DNA of 64,000 nucleotides from Bacteroides luti. Its GTDB lineage: Bacteria > Bacteroidota > Bacteroidia > Bacteroidales > Bacteroidaceae. The translations under genes were made by a program, and so were the position numbers. How positions within the stretch are numbered: position 1 is the stretch's first letter; each line of letters opens with the position of its first letter. Below the pieces are notes generated by a model. It ran no database searches and was not told the origin of the DNA. It worked only from the letters and a program-made list of their open reading frames with translations. Below, piece after piece: positions 7,530-16,814 of the stretch. The stretch covers positions 310,001 to 374,000 of the forward strand of contig NZ_FQTV01000002.1 of the NCBI RefSeq assembly GCF_900128905.1, written 5' to 3'.

Positions 7530-9701
7530 ATGAAGCTTTATATTATATCCAACAGACTTCCACTGAGAGCAACCAGAACAGAATCGGGCGATTTTGAATT
7601 CTGTCATAGTGAAGGCGGACTGGCCACAGGGCTGGGATCGCTAACTATGGATGTGGAAAAACATTGGATAGGGTGGCCGGGAATTTATACAGAATCAGAT
7701 GAGGAAAAAGAAAAGATAATAAGTTATCTTCAACCATATAATTTCCATCCGGTATTTCTGTCTCAGGAACAGATACAAAACTTTTATGAAGGATACAGTA
7801 ACAGTACCCTTTGGCCCTTGTGCCATTACTTTTTTTCTTATATTGAGTATGAAAACAAGTACTGGGAATCTTATAAACAGGTTAATGAACTTTTTTGCCA
7901 GAGTGCAGTACCACTACTTGAACCGGGAGATATTGTCTGGGTGCAGGATTATCACTTGATGCTTCTTCCTCAGCTGCTTAGAAATTCTACAAAAGAGGTC
8001 AGCATTGGTTACTTTCACCATATACCGTTCCCGTCTTATGAACTGTTTCGCGTACTTCCCGAAAGAGCTGATATTCTGAATGGACTGTTGGGAGCCGATT
8101 TGATAGGTTTTCATACTCACGATTATATGAGGCATTTTGTGAGTGCTGCCGAGCGTGTTCTGGATTTGCGATTTAGGCTCGATCATGTATTGCTTGATAC
8201 ACGGATCGCTTATGCAGATGCCTTTCCTATGGGTATTAATTATTCCCTCTATCATGATGCCATACTCAATCCTTCTGTGCAACAAAAAGCTTTTGAACTG
8301 AAGAAAAACTATGGAACTCACAAGCTAATTCTTTCTGTAGACAGGCTTGATTACAGCAAAGGAATACTTCATCGTTTGAGAGGCTTTGCTCTTTTTCTGG
8401 AAAGACACCCGGAATATAAAGAGAAGGTATCAATGGCTATGATTATTGTTCCTTCAAGAGATAAAGTTGACAGGTATGCCGGCCTGAAAACAAAGATAGA
8501 TGAATCGATAGGTGCCATCAATGGAAAGTATTCCACAATTAACTGGACTCCGGTTTATTATTTCTATCATAGCTTTGCTTTCGAAGAACTGGTTGCTATG
8601 TATAATATTGCGGATATAGCTTTGGTTACCCCACTCAGAGATGGTATGAATCTGGTAACAAAAGAATATCTTGCAGCCAAGAGAGATACTCCGGGAGTGT
8701 TGATTCTGAGTGAAATGGCTGGCGCGTCTATCGAACTGAGAGAAGCAATTATTGTAAATCCTAATGATGTGGGTGAAATAGAACAGGCAATTCTAAAGGC
8801 TTTGGAAATGCCTGTCGACGAACAACTGCGGAAACTACGGATGATGCAGGAAGATATATCAAAACAAACTGTAGACAAATGGGCAAACGATTTTGTTCAC
8901 GAAATAAAAAGAATCAAATTGCAGAATGAAGCTTTGAATAGAAAAAGAATAGAGGATCGCATTTTTAAGCAGATTCAGGGAAAGTATAAAGAAGCTGCAA
9001 GCAGACTCCTGATTCTGGATTATGACGGAACACTTTGTAAATTCTGTAATAATCCCGAAGATGCTGTACCTACACCTGAATTAATGGAAGTCCTTTCAAA
9101 CCTATGCGAAGATAATATGAATAAAGTAGTTATCAGTAGCGGAAGAGATCATCACACTTTAGATCGTTGGTTTAGTCATTTACCAGTCGATCTGGCTGCA
9201 GAGCATGGTGCATTCTACAAAGAAAAGGGTATATGGAATGAAAATGTTCAGACCAATCATTGGGATGAGGAAATTATTTCTATTCTACAATCATTCATTG
9301 ATAAAACCCCACACTCCAGATTAGAACAAAAAGAAACAGCCTTAGTGTGGCATTATCGGAATGTCGATACATGGCTGGCTTCCTTGCGCGAACAACAATT
9401 GATAAATGCATTGATAACTCCTTGTGCAAGGCAAAATCTTCAGATTATGCAGGGAGATAAGATTGTTGAAATTAAATCTCCTCTCTACACAAAAGGCTCG
9501 GAGGCTCGCAGAATATTGCAGAACGACCACTTTGGCTTTATTCTTGCCATGGGAGACGATGTAACAGATGAAGATACCTTTCGTGAACTTCCTGCTGATG
9601 CGTACACTATAAAAATAGGAAATATTTCCGAAATTGCTCGTTACAGCTTGTTGTCACAATCGGAAGTACTTCCCTTTTTAAAACGGCTGACTGAAAAATA
9701 A
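7530..9701 (+). CDS. otsAB: Fused trehalose-6-phosphate synthase/phosphatase
   Basis: A 723-residue bifunctional cytoplasmic enzyme that makes trehalose from UDP-glucose and glucose-6-phosphate through trehalose-6-phosphate. Residues about 1-465 form a GT20 domain (ISNRLPL and EGGLATGLGSL at the nucleotide-sugar site, WVQDYHLMLLP, then DRLDYSKG). Residues about 490-720 form a HAD phosphatase (LLILDYDGTLCKF with the nucleophilic Asp, VVISSGRD, and GDDVTDEDTF near the end). The start is ATG 7530; an in-frame TTG six bases earlier is less likely. A GH15 gene faces it with a single-base gap between stop codons. Confidence 0.94.
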   Translation: MKLYIISNRLPLRATRTESGDFEFCHSEGGLATGLGSLTMDVEKHWIGWPGIYTESDEEKEKIISYLQPYNFHPVFLSQEQIQNFYEGYSNSTLWPLCHYFFSYIEYENKYWESYKQVNELFCQSAVPLLEPGDIVWVQDYHLMLLPQLLRNSTKEVSIGYFHHIPFPSYELFRVLPERADILNGLLGADLIGFHTHDYMRHFVSAAERVLDLRFRLDHVLLDTRIAYADAFPMGINYSLYHDAILNPSVQQKAFELKKNYGTHKLILSVDRLDYSKGILHRLRGFALFLERHPEYKEKVSMAMIIVPSRDKVDRYAGLKTKIDESIGAINGKYSTINWTPVYYFYHSFAFEELVAMYNIADIALVTPLRDGMNLVTKEYLAAKRDTPGVLILSEMAGASIELREAIIVNPNDVGEIEQAILKALEMPVDEQLRKLRMMQEDISKQTVDKWANDFVHEIKRIKLQNEALNRKRIEDRIFKQIQGKYKEAASRLLILDYDGTLCKFCNNPEDAVPTPELMEVLSNLCEDNMNKVVISSGRDHHTLDRWFSHLPVDLAAEHGAFYKEKGIWNENVQTNHWDEEIISILQSFIDKTPHSRLEQKETALVWHYRNVDTWLASLREQQLINALITPCARQNLQIMQGDKIVEIKSPLYTKGSEARRILQNDHFGFILAMGDDVTDEDTFRELPADAYTIKIGNISEIARYSLLSQSEVLPFLKRLTEK

Positions 9702-9702
9702 A

Positions 9703-11499
9703 CTACGGTTTTACGAATTTTGGTCCTTCAATCTCTTTGGAAAAAAGAAGCGCTGTATCAATCAATGCAAGATGCGAATAAGCTTGCGGGAAATTACCCA
9801 GCTGGTCTTTGGTTTCGAAATCCAGGTCTTCGCTAAATAGTCCTAAATGATTGGCATAACTTATTAGCTCATTAAACATATTCAAAGCCTCTTCTTCTTT
9901 TCCTGTCACAAACAAAGCTCGAATCATCCAAAAAGTACAAATGGTAAAAGCTGAAGTAGGTTTACCAAAGTCATCTTTATTATTATAGCGATACATCAAT
10001 CCTTTGTAATTTAAACTTTGAAAAATAGCTTCAACAGTCTTTATATATTTAGGATCATCTTCACTGATAAATCCGTATGCTTCCATTAATAGCAGAGAAG
10101 CATCCAGATCAGTGCTACCGTATGATTGAGAGAAACTCTGAATTTCCTCATTCCATCCATTCTCAAGAACATCTTCCTTTATGATTTCTGCAGTCTCCCT
10201 CCATCTTTTCGAATAACTATCGTTATGCAAAAAGCAGGCAATCTTTGCTGCTCTGTCTATAGCCACCCAACACATTATTTTAGAAAAAACAAAATGTTTT
10301 TCTTCTCCACGTATTTCCCAGATACCTTTATCCGGCTTTCTCCAGTCTTCGGTGACTGTTTTTACTACATTCTTTACTACAGCAAACATGCTCTCTACTT
10401 CATCCAGAGTACCTAAAGAGTAGCGATAGTATTTGTAAAGAACATCCATCAGATATCCAAACGAGTCATTCTGCTTTTGTGTATAAGCAGCATTCCCAAT
10501 TCTTACAGGACGCGAATTTTTAAATCCACTCAAGTGTGACAATTCTTCTTCTTTTAATTCGCGGTCTCCACGAATGCTGTACATTATCTGCAATGTTTCT
10601 TGTTTAGATCTTACAATGTTTAAAATAAACGATATAAAACGTTGAGCTGTGCCCTGATGTCCCGTTTTTATAAGTGTTTCAATAGACATGGAAGCATCAC
10701 GAAGCCAGCAGAAACGATAATCCCAGTTTCGTACATCTCCTATAGATTCGGGTATACTGGTTGTCAGAGCAGCAAGAACAGCTCCCGACCGATTGTAAGT
10801 CATAAGTTTCAGAACAAGAATGCTACGTTCTATCTCTTTATTATATTTCATATATTTTTTAGAGCGGTTAGTCCAGTTTAGCCAATATACTTTTGTCCGT
10901 TCGTACTCTATTTCCACTCTATCAAGATTAATCTTAATCAGTTTCTGGTTATATGAAATTACAATATACTCGTCATGCGTAATTTCGAATTCTGCCTTAT
11001 TGATTATTTTATTGAAATCTAAACTGGAATAAAAATAGATCGTATCACGGTTGCTTAGCTTAGAATATGTTTTAAGATATTTTGGTCCTGTTATGTGATA
11101 CACTTCTGCCTGAGCATAATCCATTCGTAGGTCATAATTCACTTTAAAACGTGGCTTCCCATATTTATGCCTTATTAGTCGATGAATCTCCGGAGGCATA
11201 TAATATCCTTTTAATTCACTGATATTGTAACGTGGCATAAAATCAATAACCTCAAATCCTCCTTCATCCGATTCGAATGTTGTAGACAGAATATTTGTAT
11301 GTTCAATATATTTCTGACTTGTTCTGTATTTATCATCAACAATAAAACTCAGACAACCTCCTTTATCTTTGTCTAGTATCCTGGCAAATATAGAAGGTGA
11401 ATCAAATTCGGGAATACAAAACCAGTCAATACTTCCTTTGTCAGAAATTAACGCAGCAGTTCTACAGTTGCCAATAGCTCCATAATTGAGATGTTCCAT
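9703..11499 (-). CDS. GH15 glycosidase (glucoamylase/trehalase-like)
   Basis: A 598-residue cytoplasmic protein with no signal peptide. The N-terminal beta-sandwich contains GSIDWFCIPEFDSPSIFARILD, and the (alpha/alpha)6 catalytic domain contains RNWDYRFCWLRDASMS and, later, GSTDLDASLLLMEAYGF. These are GH15 signatures of the non-secreted clade that includes the mycobacterial and archaeal trehalases. Its tail-to-tail position with otsAB makes trehalose a reasonable substrate, giving synthesis and breakdown side by side; glucoamylase activity on alpha-glucans is the alternative. No transcription terminator fits between the two genes. Confidence 0.88.
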   Translation of the reverse strand: MEHLNYGAIGNCRTAALISDKGSIDWFCIPEFDSPSIFARILDKDKGGCLSFIVDDKYRTSQKYIEHTNILSTTFESDEGGFEVIDFMPRYNISELKGYYMPPEIHRLIRHKYGKPRFKVNYDLRMDYAQAEVYHITGPKYLKTYSKLSNRDTIYFYSSLDFNKIINKAEFEITHDEYIVISYNQKLIKINLDRVEIEYERTKVYWLNWTNRSKKYMKYNKEIERSILVLKLMTYNRSGAVLAALTTSIPESIGDVRNWDYRFCWLRDASMSIETLIKTGHQGTAQRFISFILNIVRSKQETLQIMYSIRGDRELKEEELSHLSGFKNSRPVRIGNAAYTQKQNDSFGYLMDVLYKYYRYSLGTLDEVESMFAVVKNVVKTVTEDWRKPDKGIWEIRGEEKHFVFSKIMCWVAIDRAAKIACFLHNDSYSKRWRETAEIIKEDVLENGWNEEIQSFSQSYGSTDLDASLLLMEAYGFISEDDPKYIKTVEAIFQSLNYKGLMYRYNNKDDFGKPTSAFTICTFWMIRALFVTGKEEEALNMFNELISYANHLGLFSEDLDFETKDQLGNFPQAYSHLALIDTALLFSKEIEGPKFVKP

Positions 11500-11628
11500 A
11501 TATCATTTTATATAGGTTATTTTATAAATAACAAACATTTATCTTAAATAAAAGTTTTGTTTCTAAACCCTATATTCTACTTATATTTTGTAATATTGTA
11601 GCCTTATTATCCAGCTGAAACTATTTTT

Positions 11629-12861
11629 ATGAGCAATTTAAATATAACTCCTTTTGCGAGGCCACTCTATGTGATGGTGAAATCCGTAGGATCTGTTTGC
11701 AACCTCTCCTGTGATTACTGTTATTATCTTGAAAAATCGAAACTTTATAATGAGGCAAAGAATCATGTAATGAGCGAAGAACTTTTAGAGAAGTTTATTG
11801 ATGAATATATTAATTCTCAGACAATGCCGCAGGCCTTGTTTACTTGGCATGGAGGAGAGCCATTGATGAGGCCGATAAGCTTTTATAAGAAAGCGGTTGA
11901 ATTGCAGAAAAAATATGCCAGAGGAAGAACTATTGATAACAGTATTCAGACGAATGGAACACTGCTTACTGATGAATGGTGCAGGTTTTTCAAAGAAAAC
12001 AATTTTCTTGTCGGAGTATCAATTGACGGACCTCAGGAATTTCATGATGAGTATCGCAAAAACAGGCAAGGCCAACCGTCATTTGCAAAGGTGATGAAAG
12101 GCATTGAATTATTGAAGAAGCATGGTGTAGAATATAATGCCATGGCTGTTGTAAATGATTTCAATGCTGATTATCCATTGGATTTTTATCATTTCTTTAA
12201 AGAGATTGATTGTCATTATATTCAGTTCACTCCTATAGTTGAACGAATTTCACAACGTGCCGACGGACTATCTTTATCTTCACCTATCCAAAATGAAAAA
12301 GCTGAACTGACTGATTTTAGTGTTTCGCCAGAACAATGGGGTAATTTCCTTTGTGCTATTTTCGATGAGTGGGTACGTAAAGACGTAGGCAATTATTACA
12401 TTCAGCTTTTCGATTCAACTCTAGCCAACTGGATTGGTGAACAACCCGGTGTTTGTTCAATGGCAAAGAATTGTGGTCATGCCGGTGTAATGGAATATAA
12501 CGGAGATGTTTATTCCTGCGATCATTTTGTGTTTCCGGAATACAAATTAGGTAACTTGTATTCAAATACTCTGGTTGAAATGATGTATAGCGATAAGCAG
12601 GCAAAGTTTGGTGAAGCAAAATCAAAAACATTACCTACGCAGTGTAAAGAGTGTGAGTTCTTGTTTGCCTGCAATGGGGAGTGTCCCAAAAATCGTTTTA
12701 CTTTTACCGAAACTGGTGAGCCGGGTTTAAATTATTTATGTAAAGGCTATCACAAGTTCTTTAAGCATATAGCACCTTATATGGATTTTATGAAAAAAGA
12801 ACTAATGAATGAACGACCACCTGCAAATGTAATGGAATGGATTAAAGAGTCGGGAATCTGA
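11629..12861 (+). CDS. chuR: Anaerobic sulfatase-maturating radical SAM enzyme
   Basis: A 410-residue enzyme that converts an active-site Cys or Ser of sulfatases to formylglycine without oxygen. The radical SAM cluster motif CNLSCDYCYYLEKSKLY lies near residue 23. The C-terminal SPASM region carries the auxiliary iron-sulfur ligands (CSMAKNCGHAG, YSCDHFV, then CKECEFLFACNGECPKNRF). Length and motifs agree with the B. thetaiotaomicron anSME called ChuR. No sulfatase gene is in the window, so the targets are encoded elsewhere. It heads a run of five same-strand genes that ends at the terminator near 14930. Confidence 0.92.
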   Translation: MSNLNITPFARPLYVMVKSVGSVCNLSCDYCYYLEKSKLYNEAKNHVMSEELLEKFIDEYINSQTMPQALFTWHGGEPLMRPISFYKKAVELQKKYARGRTIDNSIQTNGTLLTDEWCRFFKENNFLVGVSIDGPQEFHDEYRKNRQGQPSFAKVMKGIELLKKHGVEYNAMAVVNDFNADYPLDFYHFFKEIDCHYIQFTPIVERISQRADGLSLSSPIQNEKAELTDFSVSPEQWGNFLCAIFDEWVRKDVGNYYIQLFDSTLANWIGEQPGVCSMAKNCGHAGVMEYNGDVYSCDHFVFPEYKLGNLYSNTLVEMMYSDKQAKFGEAKSKTLPTQCKECEFLFACNGECPKNRFTFTETGEPGLNYLCKGYHKFFKHIAPYMDFMKKELMNERPPANVMEWIKESGI

Positions 12862-12888
12862 GAAACTTAAATTATAAATACAGATATT

Positions 12889-13344
12889 ATGCGAAATCTT
12901 GAAATTCAAAGGTGTGACAGTACAAATGCTGATTTTCGGAATCTTATAAAGTCTCTGGATGCAGAACTTGATGAAAGATATGGTAATTTGCAAAAGCAAT
13001 ATGATGTGTACAATCAAATAGAATTTCTGGAGACTGTTGTTGTTGCTTATGAAGAGAATACACCTGTTGGTTGTGGTTGCTTTAAAAGAGCTGATGACCA
13101 GAATGTAGAAATGAAAAGAGTTTTTGTTTGGAATAATTGCAGAGGAAAAGGTATAGCTTCTTTAATATTAAAAGAACTGGAATGCTGGGCAAAGGAGAAA
13201 GGCTTCCTTTATTCTATACTTGAAACAGGCAGTAAACAACATGAAGCAATTAATCTGTATAAAAAGAAAGGGTATGAAATAACTGATAATTTTGGCCAGT
13301 ATATAGGCAATACAAACAGTATTTGTATGAAGAAAGCGTTGTAA
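12889..13344 (+). CDS. GNAT-family N-acetyltransferase
   Basis: A 151-residue protein with the GNAT fold: a central strand and acetyl-CoA loop around VEMKRVFVWNNCRGKGIASLILKELE (landmarks near residues 65-90) and the C-terminal NLYKKKGYEIT motif. The acceptor is unknown. It begins 27 bp after the sulfatase maturase gene and ends 4 bp before the next gene, so it belongs to the same transcription unit. Confidence 0.85.
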   Translation: MRNLEIQRCDSTNADFRNLIKSLDAELDERYGNLQKQYDVYNQIEFLETVVVAYEENTPVGCGCFKRADDQNVEMKRVFVWNNCRGKGIASLILKELECWAKEKGFLYSILETGSKQHEAINLYKKKGYEITDNFGQYIGNTNSICMKKAL

Positions 13345-13348
13345 TAAT

Positions 13349-13879
13349 ATGAATATTCCCAATATCATATCATTCTCCCGAATCATTCTTTCAGTAATAT
13401 TGCTGTTTTTAATGAATTCGGTAACACTGTTCCTAATTCTATTTTTCATAGCAGGAATAACAGATGTTGCCGATGGTTATATTGCCAGAAAGTTTAAGAT
13501 GGTTACTGCTTTAGGTGCGCGGATTGATTCAGTAGCCGACATTTTCTTTCACATAGTATTACTACTTCTTCTGTTTCTTAACTATAGGTGGGTATTTACT
13601 GAAAATGCAGCACTGTTCGTTGCTATATTGGTTATTAAGTTTCTTTCTATAATAGTTTCGAAAATGAAGTTTTGTAAAATTATATTTCTGCATACTTTAG
13701 CTAATAAACTAACTGGATTTCTGGTTTTTGTTGCAGTTCCTACTGTTATGTTGGTGGAAAATAATTCTTTCCTTCCCGCTTTATTATACATTGCTTTGTT
13801 GACGGCTTTGGAAGAGTTACTTATTTTGATAAAAGAAAAAGAAGTAAATGAAAATAGAAAAAGTTTATTTATAAAATAA
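13349..13879 (+). CDS. CDP-alcohol phosphatidyltransferase family protein
   Basis: A 176-residue membrane enzyme of phospholipid synthesis. It carries the complete family motif D-x2-DG-x2-AR-x8-G-x3-D-x3-D between residues about 39 and 64, starting DVADGYIARKF. The first and last acidic residues hold the catalytic metals. About five hydrophobic segments surround it. It is shorter than a typical phosphatidylglycerophosphate synthase but PgsA-like in layout; the alcohol acceptor (glycerol phosphate or another) cannot be fixed. It is tightly packed between two acetyltransferase genes. Confidence 0.88.
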   Translation: MNIPNIISFSRIILSVILLFLMNSVTLFLILFFIAGITDVADGYIARKFKMVTALGARIDSVADIFFHIVLLLLLFLNYRWVFTENAALFVAILVIKFLSIIVSKMKFCKIIFLHTLANKLTGFLVFVAVPTVMLVENNSFLPALLYIALLTALEELLILIKEKEVNENRKSLFIK

Positions 13880-13894
13880 AGGTTTTGGAAATCT

Positions 13895-14449
13895 ATGGAA
13901 AAGATAAAGAAAATAGCTATAGGAGAGAATCTTATTCTTAAGCAAATAGAATTGAAAGATGCAGCTGATATCTTTAATACAATAAACAGTCAAAGAGACT
14001 ATTTAAGAAAGTGGCTTCCGTTTGTTGATTTTACTAAAGAACTTAAAGATAGTCAGTCATTTATTTTATCTGCAATGAATGTTCCTGATGACGAACGAGA
14101 ATTCTTGTTTGTAATACATTACAATAATTCTTTTGCCGGATTAATAGGCTTTAAGGATACAGATAAGCTGAATAGGAAAACAGAAATTGGTTATTGGCTC
14201 TCCGAAAACTACCAGAAAAAAGGTATAATTACTGAATCTGTAAAAGCTTTGCTTCACTTTGCTTTTGATGAGCTTAATATAAATCGTGTTCAGATTAAAT
14301 GCGCTGTAGGGAACACTCCAAGCAAAAATATTCCGAAAAGGTTAGGATTTAAATTTGAAGGTATAGAACGTGATGGCGAGTTATTGGTTGATAACCAATT
14401 TACAGATATTGAAGTATATAGTTTAATTAAAAAAGATATTTGCAGCTAA
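13895..14449 (+). CDS. RimJ/RimL-type GNAT acetyltransferase
   Basis: A 184-residue protein of the RimJ/RimL branch of GNAT enzymes, with GYWLSENYQKKGIITESVKAL at the acetyl-CoA site and NTPSKNIPKRLGFKFEGIERDGE near the end, both typical of this branch. Substrates in the branch include ribosomal protein N-termini and small amines. Its stop codon overlaps the start of the next gene by one base (TAATG), which points to translational coupling. Confidence 0.87.
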   Translation: MEKIKKIAIGENLILKQIELKDAADIFNTINSQRDYLRKWLPFVDFTKELKDSQSFILSAMNVPDDEREFLFVIHYNNSFAGLIGFKDTDKLNRKTEIGYWLSENYQKKGIITESVKALLHFAFDELNINRVQIKCAVGNTPSKNIPKRLGFKFEGIERDGELLVDNQFTDIEVYSLIKKDICS

Positions 14450-14889
14450 TGGAATTTATAATTAGAAAAGCCCAAGAGTACGACTATCCAGTAATTTTCT
14501 CTATGATTAGAGACTTTGCAGCATTCGAGAATTGCTCAGATAAATTAGAAAATACGCTTGAGCTTATGCAGAAAGAAAAGGAATTTATAAATTGTTTAGT
14601 AGCTGAAACTGAGTCAAAAGAAATAGTTGGATACGTGATCTATTTCTTCGCATATTATACCTGGTTTGGAAAATCACTTTATATGGATGATCTATATGTA
14701 AAAGATACATTTCGTGGAAAGGGCATAGGTAGCTCTTTGATTAATTCTGTGATTGATTTTGCCAGAAAAGAAGATTGCCACAAATTACGTTGGCAGGTTT
14801 CTGGTTGGAATAACCCTGCTATTGAATTTTATAAGAAACTTGGTGCAACCATTGATGATGTTGAACGAAATTGCGATTTAATTTTTTAA
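14449..14889 (+). CDS. Diamine-type GNAT acetyltransferase
   Basis: I chose ATG 14449, which overlaps the previous stop as TAATG; an in-frame TTG lies three codons upstream. The 146-residue protein resembles spermidine/spermine acetyltransferases: FFAYYTWFGKSLYMDDLYV, then the acetyl-CoA loop RGKGIGSSLI, then WNNPAIEFYKKLGA. It probably acetylates an amine or amino acid. It is the last gene of the run that began with the sulfatase maturase. Confidence 0.85.
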   Translation: MEFIIRKAQEYDYPVIFSMIRDFAAFENCSDKLENTLELMQKEKEFINCLVAETESKEIVGYVIYFFAYYTWFGKSLYMDDLYVKDTFRGKGIGSSLINSVIDFARKEDCHKLRWQVSGWNNPAIEFYKKLGATIDDVERNCDLIF

Positions 14890-14926
14890 TTGACCGTTAG
14901 CTGTCATAGTTCGTATTTGATATTTA

Positions 14927-14976
14927 CTCCGATTTGCATTGTTAAACAAATTAACAATGCAAATCGGAGCTTTTTT
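14927..14976 (+). terminator. Strong intrinsic terminator
   Basis: A perfect 19-bp inverted repeat (14927-14945 with 14951-14969) with the 5-nt loop ACAAA, followed by CTTTTTT. It closes the five-gene unit and separates it from the efflux operon. Confidence 0.93.
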
Positions 14977-15096
14977 ATTCAAAATACTTAATACTTCTCC
15001 ATAAAACAAGGCATTTAACTGTTTCTGATAAATTGTTAATTAATATTTCAATAAGTTTTTTTTAGAAAAAATATCTCATCTAAATTAAAAACTATC

Positions 15097-15128
15097 TAAA
15101 TTTGACCAATCAAACAAAAAAGTCAAAT
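15097..15128 (+). promoter_or_regulatory. Promoter -7 element with overlapping inverted repeat, likely TetR operator
   Basis: TAAATTTG (15097-15104) matches the Bacteroides -7 consensus 55 bp before the TetR start. ATTTGAC at 15100-15106 is mirrored by GTCAAAT at 15122-15128. An inverted repeat overlapping the promoter of a TetR gene fits autorepression of the efflux operon. This is inference from position. Confidence 0.5.
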
Positions 15129-15158
15129 AGAATAAAGATAAAAAACATATAAAGAATA

Positions 15159-15779
15159 ATGGTAATTAATAAACGTTGTGGAGATAGTCAGAGTAAGACG
15201 GAACAGATTATAAAGGTTGCTCAAAAACGCTTTGGACAATATGGTTTTGAAAAAACAACTATGAACGAAATAGCTTCAGACCTGAATATGTGCAAAGGAT
15301 CTTTGTACTATTATTTTCCAGACAAAGAACATATATATCTTGCTGTTGCTAAGAAAGAACATGATTTCTTTGTTGATTTAGTCCGCGAAAAAATGTCTAC
15401 GCTTACTGAAGCTTCTGATATGATTAGGGAATATGTTGATATCAGAGTTTCATATTGGGGAAAGCTACTTAATCTAACCAGACTACGTCATGACTATGCT
15501 CACGAATTACATTCAATGATGCATGGCTTATGGACCGAATTCAGAATTCAGGAAGAGGAAATGGTCATCAATATTTTGAATGTAGGCATAACAAAAGGAC
15601 AATTTGAAGCCTGCAATATAAACGAATATGCAGAGTTACTCCTTGATGGTATGAAAGGATTATCCATGTCGGCACTCAGAAATAAAGATATTTTCTATCT
15701 GGAAGCACATGAATATGACAGATTGCTTCGGATGATCAATTTATTTGTAGAAATGTATATAAAGTCATTAAAAAAATAA
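15159..15779 (+). CDS. TetR-family regulator of the adjacent efflux operon
   Basis: A 206-residue protein with the N-terminal TetR helix-turn-helix (IIKVAQKRFGQYGFEKTT, then MNEIASDLNMCKGSLYYYF, ending about residue 55). The C-terminal ligand domain is helical and not matched to a known effector. It is first in a four-gene unit with an HlyD-like adaptor, a DHA2 transporter and a TolC-like channel. Ligand-released repression of the whole unit is likely; the candidate operator is at 15100-15128. Confidence 0.9.
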   Translation: MVINKRCGDSQSKTEQIIKVAQKRFGQYGFEKTTMNEIASDLNMCKGSLYYYFPDKEHIYLAVAKKEHDFFVDLVREKMSTLTEASDMIREYVDIRVSYWGKLLNLTRLRHDYAHELHSMMHGLWTEFRIQEEEMVINILNVGITKGQFEACNINEYAELLLDGMKGLSMSALRNKDIFYLEAHEYDRLLRMINLFVEMYIKSLKK

Positions 15780-15803
15780 AGGTAATAAGTAGTATTTTAA
15801 GGT

Positions 15804-16811
15804 ATGAAGAAAGGTAAAAAGGAGAAAGGAATTAAAGTGTATATTCCTTTGATTGTAGTGATTGCAATTGTTTTGTGTGGTGGATGGTATTGGTATAGTG
15901 AGTATACAAAATATGTATCTACAGATGATGCACATATTGATTCGGATAACTATGCTATCAGCTCTAAAATTCTGGGACGTATCAATCACATTTATTTCGA
16001 AGAAGGCGATTCTGTGAAGAAAGGTGAATTACTAGCAGAACTTGACAGTACAGAACTTCATGCTCAGAAGATGCAGGCTATCGCTAATCTGGCTCAATCG
16101 GAAGCTGCACAATTACAGTCTGAAGCAAAGTTGAATTACGACCAGGAAAACATCAAGGTATTTCAGGTTGGTTTGTCAAAGGCGCAGGAAGATTATGCTC
16201 GTGCAAAAGAACAGTATAAGGGCGATGTAATTACAAAAGAACAGTTTGATCATTCAAAGAAAGCGTGGGAAACAGCTAAGGCACAACTTGAAGCTGCAAA
16301 AAGCCAGTTATCTGTTTCGAGAGCACAAATCGGATCTTCTAAGGCTGCTATCGAAACAACAAGAGCACAGATTGGGGTTATTTCAACACAACTGAATAAC
16401 ACTCATTTATATGCTCCTATAGATGGCGTTGTAGCTAAAAAATGGTTGCTTGATGGTGATGTATCTCAACCAGGACAGAATATTCTTACTGTTACAAATA
16501 CTAAGAAACTTTGGGTAACAGTTTATCTTGAAGAGACAAAGATGGCCGGATTACATTTGGATCAGAAAGCTAAATTAGAAATTGATGCTTATCCTGATGT
16601 GAAATTTACCGGAAGAATTATTCAGTTAAGTTCAAATACTGCATCTCAGTTCTCACTTATTCCACCCAATAATGCATCTGGTAACTTTACTAAGGTAACT
16701 CAGAGAGTTCCTTTAAAAATTTCCATTGATGGTACAGAAGACAATACCTCATTAAGTAAATACAAACTGTTGGCAGGTATGTCAGTTGTTGTAAAGATTG
16801 TCAAAGGTTAA
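15804..16811 (+). CDS. EmrA/HlyD-family membrane fusion protein
   Basis: A 335-residue periplasmic adaptor with one N-terminal membrane anchor (about residues 11-30). Residues about 40-75 and 190-225 give the two halves of a lipoyl-like domain (STDDAHIDSDNYAISSKILG, then YAPIDGVVAKKWLLDGDVSQPG). Between them is an alanine-rich coiled coil of about 110 residues. A beta-barrel domain completes it. It links the inner-membrane EmrB-like pump to the TolC-like channel encoded just downstream. Confidence 0.92.
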   Translation: MKKGKKEKGIKVYIPLIVVIAIVLCGGWYWYSEYTKYVSTDDAHIDSDNYAISSKILGRINHIYFEEGDSVKKGELLAELDSTELHAQKMQAIANLAQSEAAQLQSEAKLNYDQENIKVFQVGLSKAQEDYARAKEQYKGDVITKEQFDHSKKAWETAKAQLEAAKSQLSVSRAQIGSSKAAIETTRAQIGVISTQLNNTHLYAPIDGVVAKKWLLDGDVSQPGQNILTVTNTKKLWVTVYLEETKMAGLHLDQKAKLEIDAYPDVKFTGRIIQLSSNTASQFSLIPPNNASGNFTKVTQRVPLKISIDGTEDNTSLSKYKLLAGMSVVVKIVKG

Positions 16812-16814
16812 TAA

